A DNA stretch of 64,000 nt from Mycoplana azooxidifex (GTDB taxonomy: Bacteria > Pseudomonadota > Alphaproteobacteria > Rhizobiales > Rhizobiaceae): positions 1-64,000 of the forward strand of contig NZ_JACIEE010000014.1 of assembly GCF_014196765.1 (NCBI RefSeq), written 5' to 3'. Positions 34,552-42,607 of the stretch are shown one piece after another; the first letter of the stretch is position 1, and every line of letters starts with the position of its first letter. Made by a program: the position numbers and the translations under genes. A model generated the notes under the pieces. It ran no database searches. It was not told the origin of the DNA and saw only the letters and a program-made list of their open reading frames with translations.

Positions 34552-34794
34552 TCACAGCTGTCTGTAGCCACGCCGAGCCTTGGCGCTGGACCAGCGCTCG
34601 AATTGCTTTGTCGCCTCCACAAGAGATGGCGTACGGCTCGCAAGTTGACGCCCATGCGTACCGATCCGACCCCACCGGCGCACGATCAGAGTCTCACCGA
34701 AAAGATCCTGCTGAATCTCGACAACGTAGAACCGTGACAGATTGCCGGTTGTATCGACACGTTCCAGATAGATGTCTCTTACGCTGCTTGTCAT
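34552..34794 (-). CDS. WGR-domain protein
   Basis: ATG 34794 gives an 80-residue protein that is almost only a WGR domain: IYLERVDTTGNLSRFYVVEIQQDLFGETLIVRRWGRIGTHGRQLASRTPSLVEATKQFERW. WGR domains occur in PARPs and as small stand-alone proteins in alphaproteobacteria, where they are thought to bind nucleic acid. It lies just outside the IS21 end and ends 12 bp from it. No partner gene is apparent. Confidence 0.85.
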   Translation of the reverse strand: MTSSVRDIYLERVDTTGNLSRFYVVEIQQDLFGETLIVRRWGRIGTHGRQLASRTPSLVEATKQFERWSSAKARRGYRQL

Positions 34795-35007
34795 GCGCCG
34801 AGTATCAATCCATGCGTCGGACACGTCCAATGAGTTCCATGAATCGGATAGCTGCCATCGATTCACGACTTTGATGGGTCACTCCGAACGAGAACTGTTG
34901 CTGTGACGACGGCTTCCAACGCTCCCCGTGTTGGCGAACGGTCCCGCGCGGGAAGAACGGACTCAACAATTGACCGCAAATCAAAAATATGATTTATGAT
35001 TTACGGC

Positions 35008-36207
35008 ATGATGATTTCGCGGCCTCGTATCGAAGCTGCCCTCGAGCGCGCCTTGGCACGCGCGCCCGTCGTCGCGCTGATTGGCGCACGACAGGTCGGC
35101 AAGACCACGCTTGCCCGCAAGCTTGCGGATCGAGCGAAAGGCACACTCTATCTGGATCTGGAACGGATAGCAGATCGCCGCAAGCTGGAGGATGCAGAAG
35201 CATTCCTTCAAGCGCAGGCTGGGCATTTGACGGTGCTGGACGAGGTACAACGGCTGCCTGAGTTGTTCGCCGAATTACGAGGGATCGTTGACGATCGGCG
35301 CGCCGGAGGCGAGAGATCCATGCAATTTCTGTTGCTGGGCTCAGCATCTTTGGACCTGATCCAGCAGGTATCGGAAACGCTGGCAGGGCGAATTATCTAT
35401 CTCGAGATGCCACCGATCGGTGCGGAAGAGGCTGTAGCGGCTTCTATTGATATCGACCGGCTGTGGCTGCGCGGCGGCTTTCCCGATAGCCTGACCGCGG
35501 TAACGGACGAGGAAAGTTACCTCTGGCGGCAGGCTTTTGTCCGAAGCTACCTTGAGCGCGATGTCCCCATGTTTGCTCCGCGCATGCCGGCCGCAACGAT
35601 CGGTCGTCTTTGGACGATGTTGGCCAACGGACAAGGAAACACACTTAACAGCGCTCGGCTCGCCCAGGGCCTGGGTGTGTCGGCCCCCATGATTGGCCGG
35701 TATATTGATCTTCTTGTTGATCTCATGCTGGTTCGGCGCCTCCAGCCATGGAGCGGCAATCTCGGCAAGCGCCTCGTGAAGTCCCCCAAGATTTACGTCC
35801 GTGACAGTGGGCTTGTGCACGCCCTCCTGGAAATCGGCACGCTCAATCAATTGTTGGGACACCCCGTTGTCGGGCCAAGCTGGGAGGGGTTTGTGATAGA
35901 GACGCTTATCGACGCGGCTGGGCCTGATGTGGCTCCTTTGTTCTACAGAACCGCCGACGGTGCAGAGATCGACTTGGTGTTCGAACAGGCTGGCAAGCCA
36001 ACGGTGGCGATCGAGGTCAAGCGCGCCAGCGCTCCGCAAGCCGAGCGCGGGTTCTTTGTCGCCTGTGACGATCTTGAAATCGAAAACAGAATTGTTGTTG
36101 GCGCAGGTGCGGATGATTATCCGGCGAAGGGCGGGGCCAAGGTACGCACGCTGCTATCGGCGGTCAAAGAAGTCCGCGAAATTCTGAAATCACCCTTTGC
36201 AGCGTAA
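35008..36207 (+). CDS. AAA+ ATPase with DUF4143 domain
   Basis: The protein (about 400 aa) starts at the MMISRPRIEAALERALARAPVVALIGARQVGKTTLARKL segment with Walker A GARQVGKT. Walker B is LTVLDEVQRLPEL and the sensor region is FLLLGSASLDLIQQ. The C-terminal DUF4143 part has the nuclease-like EIDLVFEQAGKPTVAIEVKRA segment (E...D...E-x-K), which resembles PD-(D/E)xK enzymes. The start is uncertain between 34996 and 35011, because the heptamer ATGATTT is repeated three times there and no ribosome-binding site is seen. Such ATPases are common in accessory regions; a role is not known. Confidence 0.9.
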   Translation: MMISRPRIEAALERALARAPVVALIGARQVGKTTLARKLADRAKGTLYLDLERIADRRKLEDAEAFLQAQAGHLTVLDEVQRLPELFAELRGIVDDRRAGGERSMQFLLLGSASLDLIQQVSETLAGRIIYLEMPPIGAEEAVAASIDIDRLWLRGGFPDSLTAVTDEESYLWRQAFVRSYLERDVPMFAPRMPAATIGRLWTMLANGQGNTLNSARLAQGLGVSAPMIGRYIDLLVDLMLVRRLQPWSGNLGKRLVKSPKIYVRDSGLVHALLEIGTLNQLLGHPVVGPSWEGFVIETLIDAAGPDVAPLFYRTADGAEIDLVFEQAGKPTVAIEVKRASAPQAERGFFVACDDLEIENRIVVGAGADDYPAKGGAKVRTLLSAVKEVREILKSPFAA

Positions 36208-36213
36208 CCTAAT

Positions 36214-37287
36214 TTATGGAACTATTCTGGCAGCCCAGTGGACCAGGTCATCAACAGCATTCGACTGCGTAGCGAATGACGTGACGAATCGGAAAATCCG
36301 TCGATGGGTTTTTGCTCCTCTTGTCCATTTAGCGAAACGGAATCCCGAAGCAGCGAGACGTTCAGCAACCTCCGACGGCATCCAGACAAACACCTCATTT
36401 GCCTGGACTGGTTGGGCGAGCTCTATATCAGGCACGCCGGTCAATCCCCCAGCAAGCCGCCTGGCCATCGAATTCGCATGCGACGCATTGCGAAGCCAGA
36501 GACCGTCCTCAAGATATGCGAGAAGCTGCGCACTCAGATAGCGGCTCTTAGACCAAAGATGCCCAGAGCGCTTTCGTTGCGCCGAAGCAGCATCGCGGTG
36601 GGAGGCGTCGAAGAGGATCAGTACCTCCGCGGCAAGGGCGCCATTCTTCGTAGCGCCCAAGGAGAGTGCATCGACCCCTGCCCTCCAGGTCATGTCCGCA
36701 GGGCGGGCTTTCGCATGAACCAAAGCGTTGGCAAACCTCGCGCCGTCCATGTGCACTGACGCGCTGTAACGCTCGGCCACGGCAGCCAGGGCGCGGACCT
36801 CCTCGACGGAATACGTCAGCCCCCACTCCGTCGACTGGGAGAGACTGACGGTCACGGGTTGAGCGGTCTGAAAACCCTCCGTCCGCGTCTTGTTGAAGAT
36901 CGAATCGACCGCCTCAGGGGCAAGCTTCCCGCCTGGCGAATGCAACCCGAGCAGCTTGGCCCCGCCAGTAAAAAATTCCGGAGCCCCGCATTCATCGGTG
37001 TTGATATGTGCATCCTCGGCGCAAATGGTGCTTCTGTAAGGAGCGGTCAGGACCGAAAGCGCCAAGGCGTTTGCGGCAGTACCTGTCGCGACAGGAAACG
37101 CGATAAGGTCCGTCTCGAAAACCTCGCAAAGCCTTGACGTCAAACGTTCAGTGATAGCATCAAAGCCGTAGGATGAGGCATTGCCGTCATTGCATTCGAC
37201 CAGTGCCTTCATGATTTCCGGAGAGACGCCAGCAACGTTGTCGCTGGCAAAGTTGCGATCGCTCTCGTTGAGCTTGCTTATATCCAT
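36214..37287 (-). CDS. Threonine-aldolase-like PLP enzyme
   Basis: The 357-residue protein has the fold-type I features of low-specificity L-threonine aldolase: NFASDNVAGVSPEIMKAL at the start, FPVATGTAANALAL, HINTDECGAPEFFTGGAKL, the VHMDGARFANAL Asp that binds PLP, and the Schiff-base lysine in LSLGATKNGALAAE. It would cleave a beta-hydroxy-alpha-amino acid to glycine and an aldehyde. It is the last gene of the eight-gene operon beginning at the ABC binding protein, which suggests that such a compound, or an aldehyde from it, is a catabolic intermediate. Confidence 0.88.
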   Translation of the reverse strand: MDISKLNESDRNFASDNVAGVSPEIMKALVECNDGNASSYGFDAITERLTSRLCEVFETDLIAFPVATGTAANALALSVLTAPYRSTICAEDAHINTDECGAPEFFTGGAKLLGLHSPGGKLAPEAVDSIFNKTRTEGFQTAQPVTVSLSQSTEWGLTYSVEEVRALAAVAERYSASVHMDGARFANALVHAKARPADMTWRAGVDALSLGATKNGALAAEVLILFDASHRDAASAQRKRSGHLWSKSRYLSAQLLAYLEDGLWLRNASHANSMARRLAGGLTGVPDIELAQPVQANEVFVWMPSEVAERLAASGFRFAKWTRGAKTHRRIFRFVTSFATQSNAVDDLVHWAARIVP

Positions 37288-37296
37288 CAGCGCGAT

Positions 37297-38865
37297 CTAC
37301 CTCCAGCGCCGAATGTCGTCGGCGATCTTTTCGCCGACCATGATGATCGACAGGTTCGTATTGGCCTGGCAGTCGAGCGGCATGATCGAGCCGTCGACAA
37401 CACGAAGGCCTTCCACACCCCTCACGCGCGCCTGGAGGTCAACGACAGCCTTCTCGTCACCGTCCGGGCCCATGCAGCAGCCACCAAGGCCATGCTGCGC
37501 ATCCGAGCAATGTTCGAGGAGCAAATCATCGACCTGCTGGTCGCTGGCGTCGTCAAGCCATGACAGCGGGAGATCGGTATCTGCCAGGGTCATCTTGTTT
37601 GCCAGTCGCTGCAAGGGACCCTGCGAGGCAATCTTGCCGAGATGTCGGTAAGCCAGCCGCATTCGCTGGAGGTCGATGGGATCATCGAGCATGTTTTCAT
37701 CGATGACCGGTTGATCGCAATGCCGGGGCGTCGAAATGCGCACGGTGCCGCGGCTTTTCGCCTCCATCAGGATAAGGTTCACCATCGCCTCTCCGAACTG
37801 GGCGCTGTCCGGCCTCACTCCGACGCCCCCGTGGTTCATCGCGTTGTAGAGAATGTCGTGTGGGACGCCGCCAGCGACGCCCGAACTCATCTTGACGCAG
37901 CAGTTGGTGTGCCGTCCGTCGGTATCCAGCACCTTAAATTCCGGCTTCAGGTCAAGCTCGATGCGGCAGTATGGGTGGTCGAAGAACCCCTCGCCGACGG
38001 GGAGATCGGCGACGACAGGAATTTGGTGCTCTCGAAGAAGAGCCTGCGGACCCACTCCGGATCGCTGCAGGATCGCCGGCGAATGGATCGCCCCGGCGCA
38101 GAGGATGACCGAAGCGGCATGGAACTCCCGCGCTTCGTCGGACACGAACGCGCTGACGCCCACGGCCCGTTTGTCCTCGAACAAGATCCGATCGACGGTC
38201 ACGTTGCCTACGATCGTCAGGTTGTCACGGCTGCGGGCCGGCTCCAGGTATCCGTCGTTGACGGAGACGCGGCGGCCATCCCGGCTGTTGATGGCGTAGG
38301 TGCAGACACCGTCCGCATTGGGCGCATTCAGGTCGTCGTGCCACGGGTGACCAACTGCCATTGCACTATCACGCATAGCCATATCGACATTTCCCCATCG
38401 GTCGAACGGTGCCCGATAGATCGGGATTGGACCGCCCTTGCCGTGATAAGGCGCTTCGATAGGGTCATCCTCGAGCTTGTTGAAGTAGGGAAGGACATCC
38501 TCGCCAGACCATCCCGTGCACCCGATATCTGCCCATCGATCGAACGCATGGAGCACGCCCCGTATGGCGATTTGCGCGTTGACCGCACTAGACCCGCCAA
38601 GACCCTTCCCCCGCCAGTAGATACGGTGATCCTGCTTTTTCGTCCGGCGCGCCATGAGATCGGCGTACATGTATTGCTTCTGGAAATGCTCCGGCAATAT
38701 GAGGTTGAAGACGTTGGCGCTGGCCATTTCAGTGGGCTGATCACCGCTCCGGTAGTCGGGACCCGCCTCAAGAAGCAGGACCCGACGGCTTCGGTCTTCG
38801 CTCAGGCGCGCGGCAACGACTGCGCCGGCAGAACCTGCCCCTACCACTATGACATCATACGACAA
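37297..38865 (-). CDS. GMC-family FAD oxidoreductase
   Basis: The start is taken as TTG 38865, 5 bp after a perfect AGGAGG, giving 522 aa that begin right at the FAD-binding DVIVVGAGSAGAVVAARL. Other signatures are LLLEAGPDYRSG, IYWRGKGLGGSSAVNAQI, ASVILCAGAIHSPAILQRSGVG, and near the C-terminus HGLGGCCMGPDGDEKAVVD and VVDGSIMPLDCQANTN. The usual second catalytic residue position near NTN is preserved. It should oxidise an alcohol (choline-dehydrogenase-like family). It lies in the operon between the SDR and the aldolase-like gene. Confidence 0.9.
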   Translation of the reverse strand: MSYDVIVVGAGSAGAVVAARLSEDRSRRVLLLEAGPDYRSGDQPTEMASANVFNLILPEHFQKQYMYADLMARRTKKQDHRIYWRGKGLGGSSAVNAQIAIRGVLHAFDRWADIGCTGWSGEDVLPYFNKLEDDPIEAPYHGKGGPIPIYRAPFDRWGNVDMAMRDSAMAVGHPWHDDLNAPNADGVCTYAINSRDGRRVSVNDGYLEPARSRDNLTIVGNVTVDRILFEDKRAVGVSAFVSDEAREFHAASVILCAGAIHSPAILQRSGVGPQALLREHQIPVVADLPVGEGFFDHPYCRIELDLKPEFKVLDTDGRHTNCCVKMSSGVAGGVPHDILYNAMNHGGVGVRPDSAQFGEAMVNLILMEAKSRGTVRISTPRHCDQPVIDENMLDDPIDLQRMRLAYRHLGKIASQGPLQRLANKMTLADTDLPLSWLDDASDQQVDDLLLEHCSDAQHGLGGCCMGPDGDEKAVVDLQARVRGVEGLRVVDGSIMPLDCQANTNLSIIMVGEKIADDIRRWR

Positions 38866-38911
38866 GGAAACCTCCTGATTGTAATCCCGGAAAAGAGAGG
38901 GCTCGTTCCGC

Positions 38912-39658
38912 TTAGTTGAGGATTTGCGCGAGCATGCCGCCATCGACAACGATGTCGGCCCCGGTGATAAAGGCGCTCTCGGGCAGGGCAAGAAACAGCG
39001 CCGTCGAGGCAATGTCGGCCGGCCTGCCGGGCTTGCCGCCCGGTAGCACGCGGTCGAAAATCTGCGTCAGCTCCGGAGATGCAAACTTGTCTTCGAGGGG
39101 CGGGGTAACGATCGGTCCGGGCGCAATCATGTTTACGGTGATGCCGTAGCGTGCCAGGTCGATCGCGGCCGAGCGTGTCAGCAGACGCACGCCGCCCTTA
39201 CTGCTGGCGTAGGGTGCGGCGTTCCTCTCGGACGCAAACGAGTTCACCGATCCGATGAGAACAATGCGGCCCGGTGTGCCGTTCGCCACCATACGGGAGG
39301 CGGCCGCACGGCTGGCGAGAAAAGATCCGGTGAGGTTGATGTCGATGTAGCTGTTCCAGGCTTCCGCCGTCACCTCGTGGAATGGCGCGCTGACGCCAAG
39401 TTTGGCCGCGCAGTGCACGAGGACGTCCACAGGCCCCAGTTGAGCCTGAACCGCGTCGAAGCTTCCCTCTACTGCCGCCTCGCTGGCGATGTCGCATTCC
39501 CGATACCAGATGTCTTCACCCCGAACGGAAACCTCGGGAAGGTGAATGTCCAAGACTGCGACCTTCGCACCTTCGCGCCGGAACGCGTCGGCGATGGATG
39601 CACCGATGCCGCTTGCGCCGCCTGTCACGACGACGATCTTGTCTTGAAATCTTGTCAT
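38912..39658 (-). CDS. SDR-family oxidoreductase
   Basis: ATG 39658 gives 248 aa. The Rossmann motif is VVVTGGASGIGASIADAF. Then come the acid-specifying end of strand 2 (VAVLDIHLPE), the HCAAKLG equivalent of NNAG, the catalytic Ser of IGSVNSFAS, and the Tyr-Lys pair in YASSKGG. VDGGMLAQ closes the protein as in classical SDRs. The Asp after strand 2 suggests NAD(H). It is part of the catabolic operon; the substrate is unknown. Confidence 0.92.
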   Translation of the reverse strand: MTRFQDKIVVVTGGASGIGASIADAFRREGAKVAVLDIHLPEVSVRGEDIWYRECDIASEAAVEGSFDAVQAQLGPVDVLVHCAAKLGVSAPFHEVTAEAWNSYIDINLTGSFLASRAAASRMVANGTPGRIVLIGSVNSFASERNAAPYASSKGGVRLLTRSAAIDLARYGITVNMIAPGPIVTPPLEDKFASPELTQIFDRVLPGGKPGRPADIASTALFLALPESAFITGADIVVDGGMLAQILN

Positions 39659-39671
39659 TGAGCCGGCTTTC

Positions 39672-40421
39672 CTAGATTGCAATGAATTCGATGGGCCTTG
39701 GTGTCATCAGTTTTTCGAGATGAAGGATCGCCGCGTCGACGTGGCGCCTTCCTCCGTGACGGACGAAGAAACCGTGGCCGGGCAGCAGGATCTCGAAATC
39801 GCAGTTGCCGAGACGACGGATGCTCTCGGCGGACACGCGAATGTCGAAATCGTACGTGCCCTGGTAGATGATACGGCCGGAATGGAAGATCGCGTCTCCC
39901 GTCACCAGTGCGGCCGTGTCGTTCCGTCGCACCAGATAGGAGTGGTGATCGAGGCTGTGCCCGGGAGTTGCGATCGCCTCGATCGACAGGTCTCCGATCG
40001 CAAGTGTCTCGCCGTCGGCGATCAGCGCGTCGACGGAAGGTCGCGTGTAGACAAAATCGTCGGGATAGACCCCTGCTGCCCGGGCGACATCGAGGCTGAA
40101 CGCTGGCTCGCCTTCATCCAGCAGGCTACTCGTCAATCGACTGCAAAGCACCTTGCATCCGGTTCTCCGCTGTAGCTCGCGGGCCCCGGCGGAATGGTCA
40201 CCGTGAGCATGGGTCAAAAAGACGAACTGGAGGTCATCGGGCGTCAGGCCGTTCTCCGTCATGACGGAGAAAATGCCGTCGGTGTCGAGCCCTGCCCCGG
40301 TGTCGAAGAGCACGAGCCCTTCGCCTGAATCGAAGAGCCAGCAATTACAGTCGAGATCATGTGTGAGCGAGCAACCCTGCGCGCCTGAAGCAACAAGATA
40401 GGTGGCTGGAGCGATCCGCAT
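39672..40421 (-). CDS. Metallo-beta-lactamase-fold hydrolase
   Basis: ATG 40421 is preceded by GGAGG at 5-6 bp and gives 249 aa. The zinc-binding motif THAHGDHSAG, TPGHSLDHHSYLV, VTGDAIFHSG and the final LLPGHGFFV are present, as in glyoxalase II and lactonase-like members. The N-terminal YLVASGAQGCSLTHDLDCNCWLFDSGEGLVLFDTG is typical. It is encoded between the M20 deacylase and the SDR. It may open a lactone or hydrolyse a thioester; this is inference. Confidence 0.87.
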   Translation of the reverse strand: MRIAPATYLVASGAQGCSLTHDLDCNCWLFDSGEGLVLFDTGAGLDTDGIFSVMTENGLTPDDLQFVFLTHAHGDHSAGARELQRRTGCKVLCSRLTSSLLDEGEPAFSLDVARAAGVYPDDFVYTRPSVDALIADGETLAIGDLSIEAIATPGHSLDHHSYLVRRNDTAALVTGDAIFHSGRIIYQGTYDFDIRVSAESIRRLGNCDFEILLPGHGFFVRHGGRRHVDAAILHLEKLMTPRPIEFIAI

Positions 40422-40422
40422 C

Positions 40423-41646
40423 TTATCCTCCATTGACGTCGAAAAGAGGGTTGCCCGCCTTGGCGATGAGGCGCTCAAGGAACAGCAGGCAGGTCTCAAG
40501 TTCCTTGACGGAAATCCACTCGTCGGCAGTGTGGGCCTGGGCTATGTCACCGGGGCCGCAAACGACGGTGGGAAAACCTGCTTGTTGATAGACACCCGCT
40601 TCTGTTCCATACGACACGCCGGACGTCTGGTTGTGTCCCGTCGCCTGCAACGCTATCGAGGTTGCTTGTGAGGCGGGATCCGAAAGCAGAGGCGGCGCGT
40701 CCCATAGGCAGCGCGTCCTGATTTCGGGTGCATCCATACCTTTCTTCGATCGCCGGGAAATGATCTTTGCTACACGCTCGTCAAACTCCCGTCGCATCGC
40801 GGACAATTGCTTCGGCAAGATAGGCCGCATTTCCCATTCCAGCGTGCACCCGGGGGCAACGATGTTGCGGACGTGCCCGCCGCGGATGGTTCCCACGTTG
40901 ATAGAAGGATAGGGGTATGGATAGGCGTCATCCGCCAGGACATCGCGCTGGACAATGTGGAGCTCATTCAGGAGCGAAACGACTTCGGCGGCGATGTCGA
41001 TCGCATTGATGCCGAGATGCACCTGGGATGAATGCGCCTCCCGCCCGACTATTTCGGTCGTGAAGCCGACTGATCCCTTATGCCGATCGACCACCAGGTG
41101 CCGCGTCGGCTCGCCGACGATAAAGGCAGCAGGCTCTATGCCCTGACCTTTCAGAAACGCCGCCAGCTCGAACGCGCCGATATGGCCGACCTCTTCGTCG
41201 AACGTTACCGCGACGTGAACGGGAACAGACAGTTGAGCCGCGTGAATGTGCCCGCACACCGCCATGACGCAGGCAAGAAACCCCTTCATGTCGGTGGTTC
41301 CACGGCCGTACAGACGCTCGCCCTCCCGGGTCAACTTGAAGGGAGGGCGCGTCCATTCTTGACCATCGACCGGCACGACATCGATATGTCCGGACAGGAC
41401 AAGTCCTCCTTGCCGCCCAGGACCGATGGTGACCCAGAGATTCTCTTTCTCCTGGCCTTTCGCAGGAATTCTCACTGTCGTCGCACCGAGACGCTTGAAA
41501 TAGGCTTCGATGAAAGCGATCGCATCGACATTGGATTTGGAACTGACAGTATCGAACGACACCAAGTCTGCAAGGATCTCGATAGCGGTTTCGACGAGCG
41601 GCGACATGTCGCTTGCCGATGACGCTGTCGCGTTAGCGATAGTCAT
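40423..41646 (-). CDS. M20-family deacylase (ArgE-like)
   Basis: ATG 41646, overlapping the end of the permease gene by 14 bp, gives 407 aa. The metal-binding residues lie in VLSGHIDVVPVDG, YGRGTTDMKGFLA and VTFDEEVGHIGAFEL, and the dimerisation domain follows (DRHKGSVGFTTEIVGREAHSS). The sequence is closest to acetylornithine deacetylase. In this operon, next to an ABC importer, it more likely removes an acyl group from an imported amide than acts in arginine synthesis. Confidence 0.87.
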   Translation of the reverse strand: MTIANATASSASDMSPLVETAIEILADLVSFDTVSSKSNVDAIAFIEAYFKRLGATTVRIPAKGQEKENLWVTIGPGRQGGLVLSGHIDVVPVDGQEWTRPPFKLTREGERLYGRGTTDMKGFLACVMAVCGHIHAAQLSVPVHVAVTFDEEVGHIGAFELAAFLKGQGIEPAAFIVGEPTRHLVVDRHKGSVGFTTEIVGREAHSSQVHLGINAIDIAAEVVSLLNELHIVQRDVLADDAYPYPYPSINVGTIRGGHVRNIVAPGCTLEWEMRPILPKQLSAMRREFDERVAKIISRRSKKGMDAPEIRTRCLWDAPPLLSDPASQATSIALQATGHNQTSGVSYGTEAGVYQQAGFPTVVCGPGDIAQAHTADEWISVKELETCLLFLERLIAKAGNPLFDVNGG

Positions 41647-42607
41647 GCGATTCTTCCTTGAGTACACCACCACGAAGCCGCGCAATGCCGACGTCGCAGA
41701 CCAGAGCGCTGATTACGAGCGCGCCTTTCATAAGATCGATACTTGATGGATCGACACCGATCACGCGAAGCGCGTTTGCGAAGAGGCTGACGATCAGGCT
41801 TCCTGCGACGACGCCGAGGACCGTTCCGCGACCACCGAAAATACTGACACCGCCCAGCACGCATGCGGCGATCGCATCGAGCAGCAGAGACTGACCGCCC
41901 AGGTTCGGTGTCACGATGGGCGTTCTGGCAATCAGCATGACAGCCGCCAGAAACGTGAAGCAGGCTGCAATTACGTAGGCCAGCATCAGAACGCGCGACG
42001 TCGAGATGTTCGCAAGCGCTGTCGCCGTCGGATCTGAACCTGTGGCATAAGTGCGCAGACCGACACGGGTGTGATGCATCAGTACATAGGCCGCGCAGAT
42101 GACGATAATTGCGACCAGTATGGAAACCGGAATGCCTTCCACGCGTCCGGTACCGAGCCATTTCAAGGCGGGTTCATTGATGACGTACACTCCCCGTGTC
42201 GCCAGTAGAAGGCTGATACCCTGAATGCAGGACATGGTCGCCAAGGTGGTGATGAAGGCGGGAACGCGAAAGAGCGTCACGAGGGTGCCATTGGCGATGC
42301 CGATGACCACGACACAGACGAGTCCCGCGGCAAGTGCGGGAAAGAGGTTCGCACCCGTGGTCAGCATGCTTGCGATCACGATACTGCCGAGGGTGACCGA
42401 GACACCGGCCGAGAGATCGATCCCGCCGGTGAGCAGCACGATGAACGCCCCGAGCGCCAGAATGAGGATGGGGACACTCTGGGTCAGGATGATCATGAGA
42501 TTTGCCGGCGCGAGAATTCGGCCGTCGATCAATGCACACCCGATGAAGACCAGCACCAGCAGGCTGATCGGCGCGATGTTCGCAGAGAGCGCTCGAAGTC
42601 TGTTCAT
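41633..42607 (-). CDS. Ribose-type ABC transporter permease
   Basis: The protein (about 324 aa from ATG 42607) has 8-10 membrane segments and the family signatures LTGGIDLSAGVSVTLGSI, RVPAFITTLATMS and DAIAACVLGGVSIFGGRGTVLGVVAG. These are those of RbsC-like permeases. It is the second permease of this transporter; the first is fused to the ATPase in the gene before it, whose end it overlaps by 4 bp. Confidence 0.92.
   Translation of the reverse strand: MNRLRALSANIAPISLLVLVFIGCALIDGRILAPANLMIILTQSVPILILALGAFIVLLTGGIDLSAGVSVTLGSIVIASMLTTGANLFPALAAGLVCVVVIGIANGTLVTLFRVPAFITTLATMSCIQGISLLLATRGVYVINEPALKWLGTGRVEGIPVSILVAIIVICAAYVLMHHTRVGLRTYATGSDPTATALANISTSRVLMLAYVIAACFTFLAAVMLIARTPIVTPNLGGQSLLLDAIAACVLGGVSIFGGRGTVLGVVAGSLIVSLFANALRVIGVDPSSIDLMKGALVISALVCDVGIARLRGGVLKEESHDYR

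Noticed and set aside
37642-38919. 425-codon plus-strand frame
   Set aside because: It is antisense to the GMC oxidoreductase gene.
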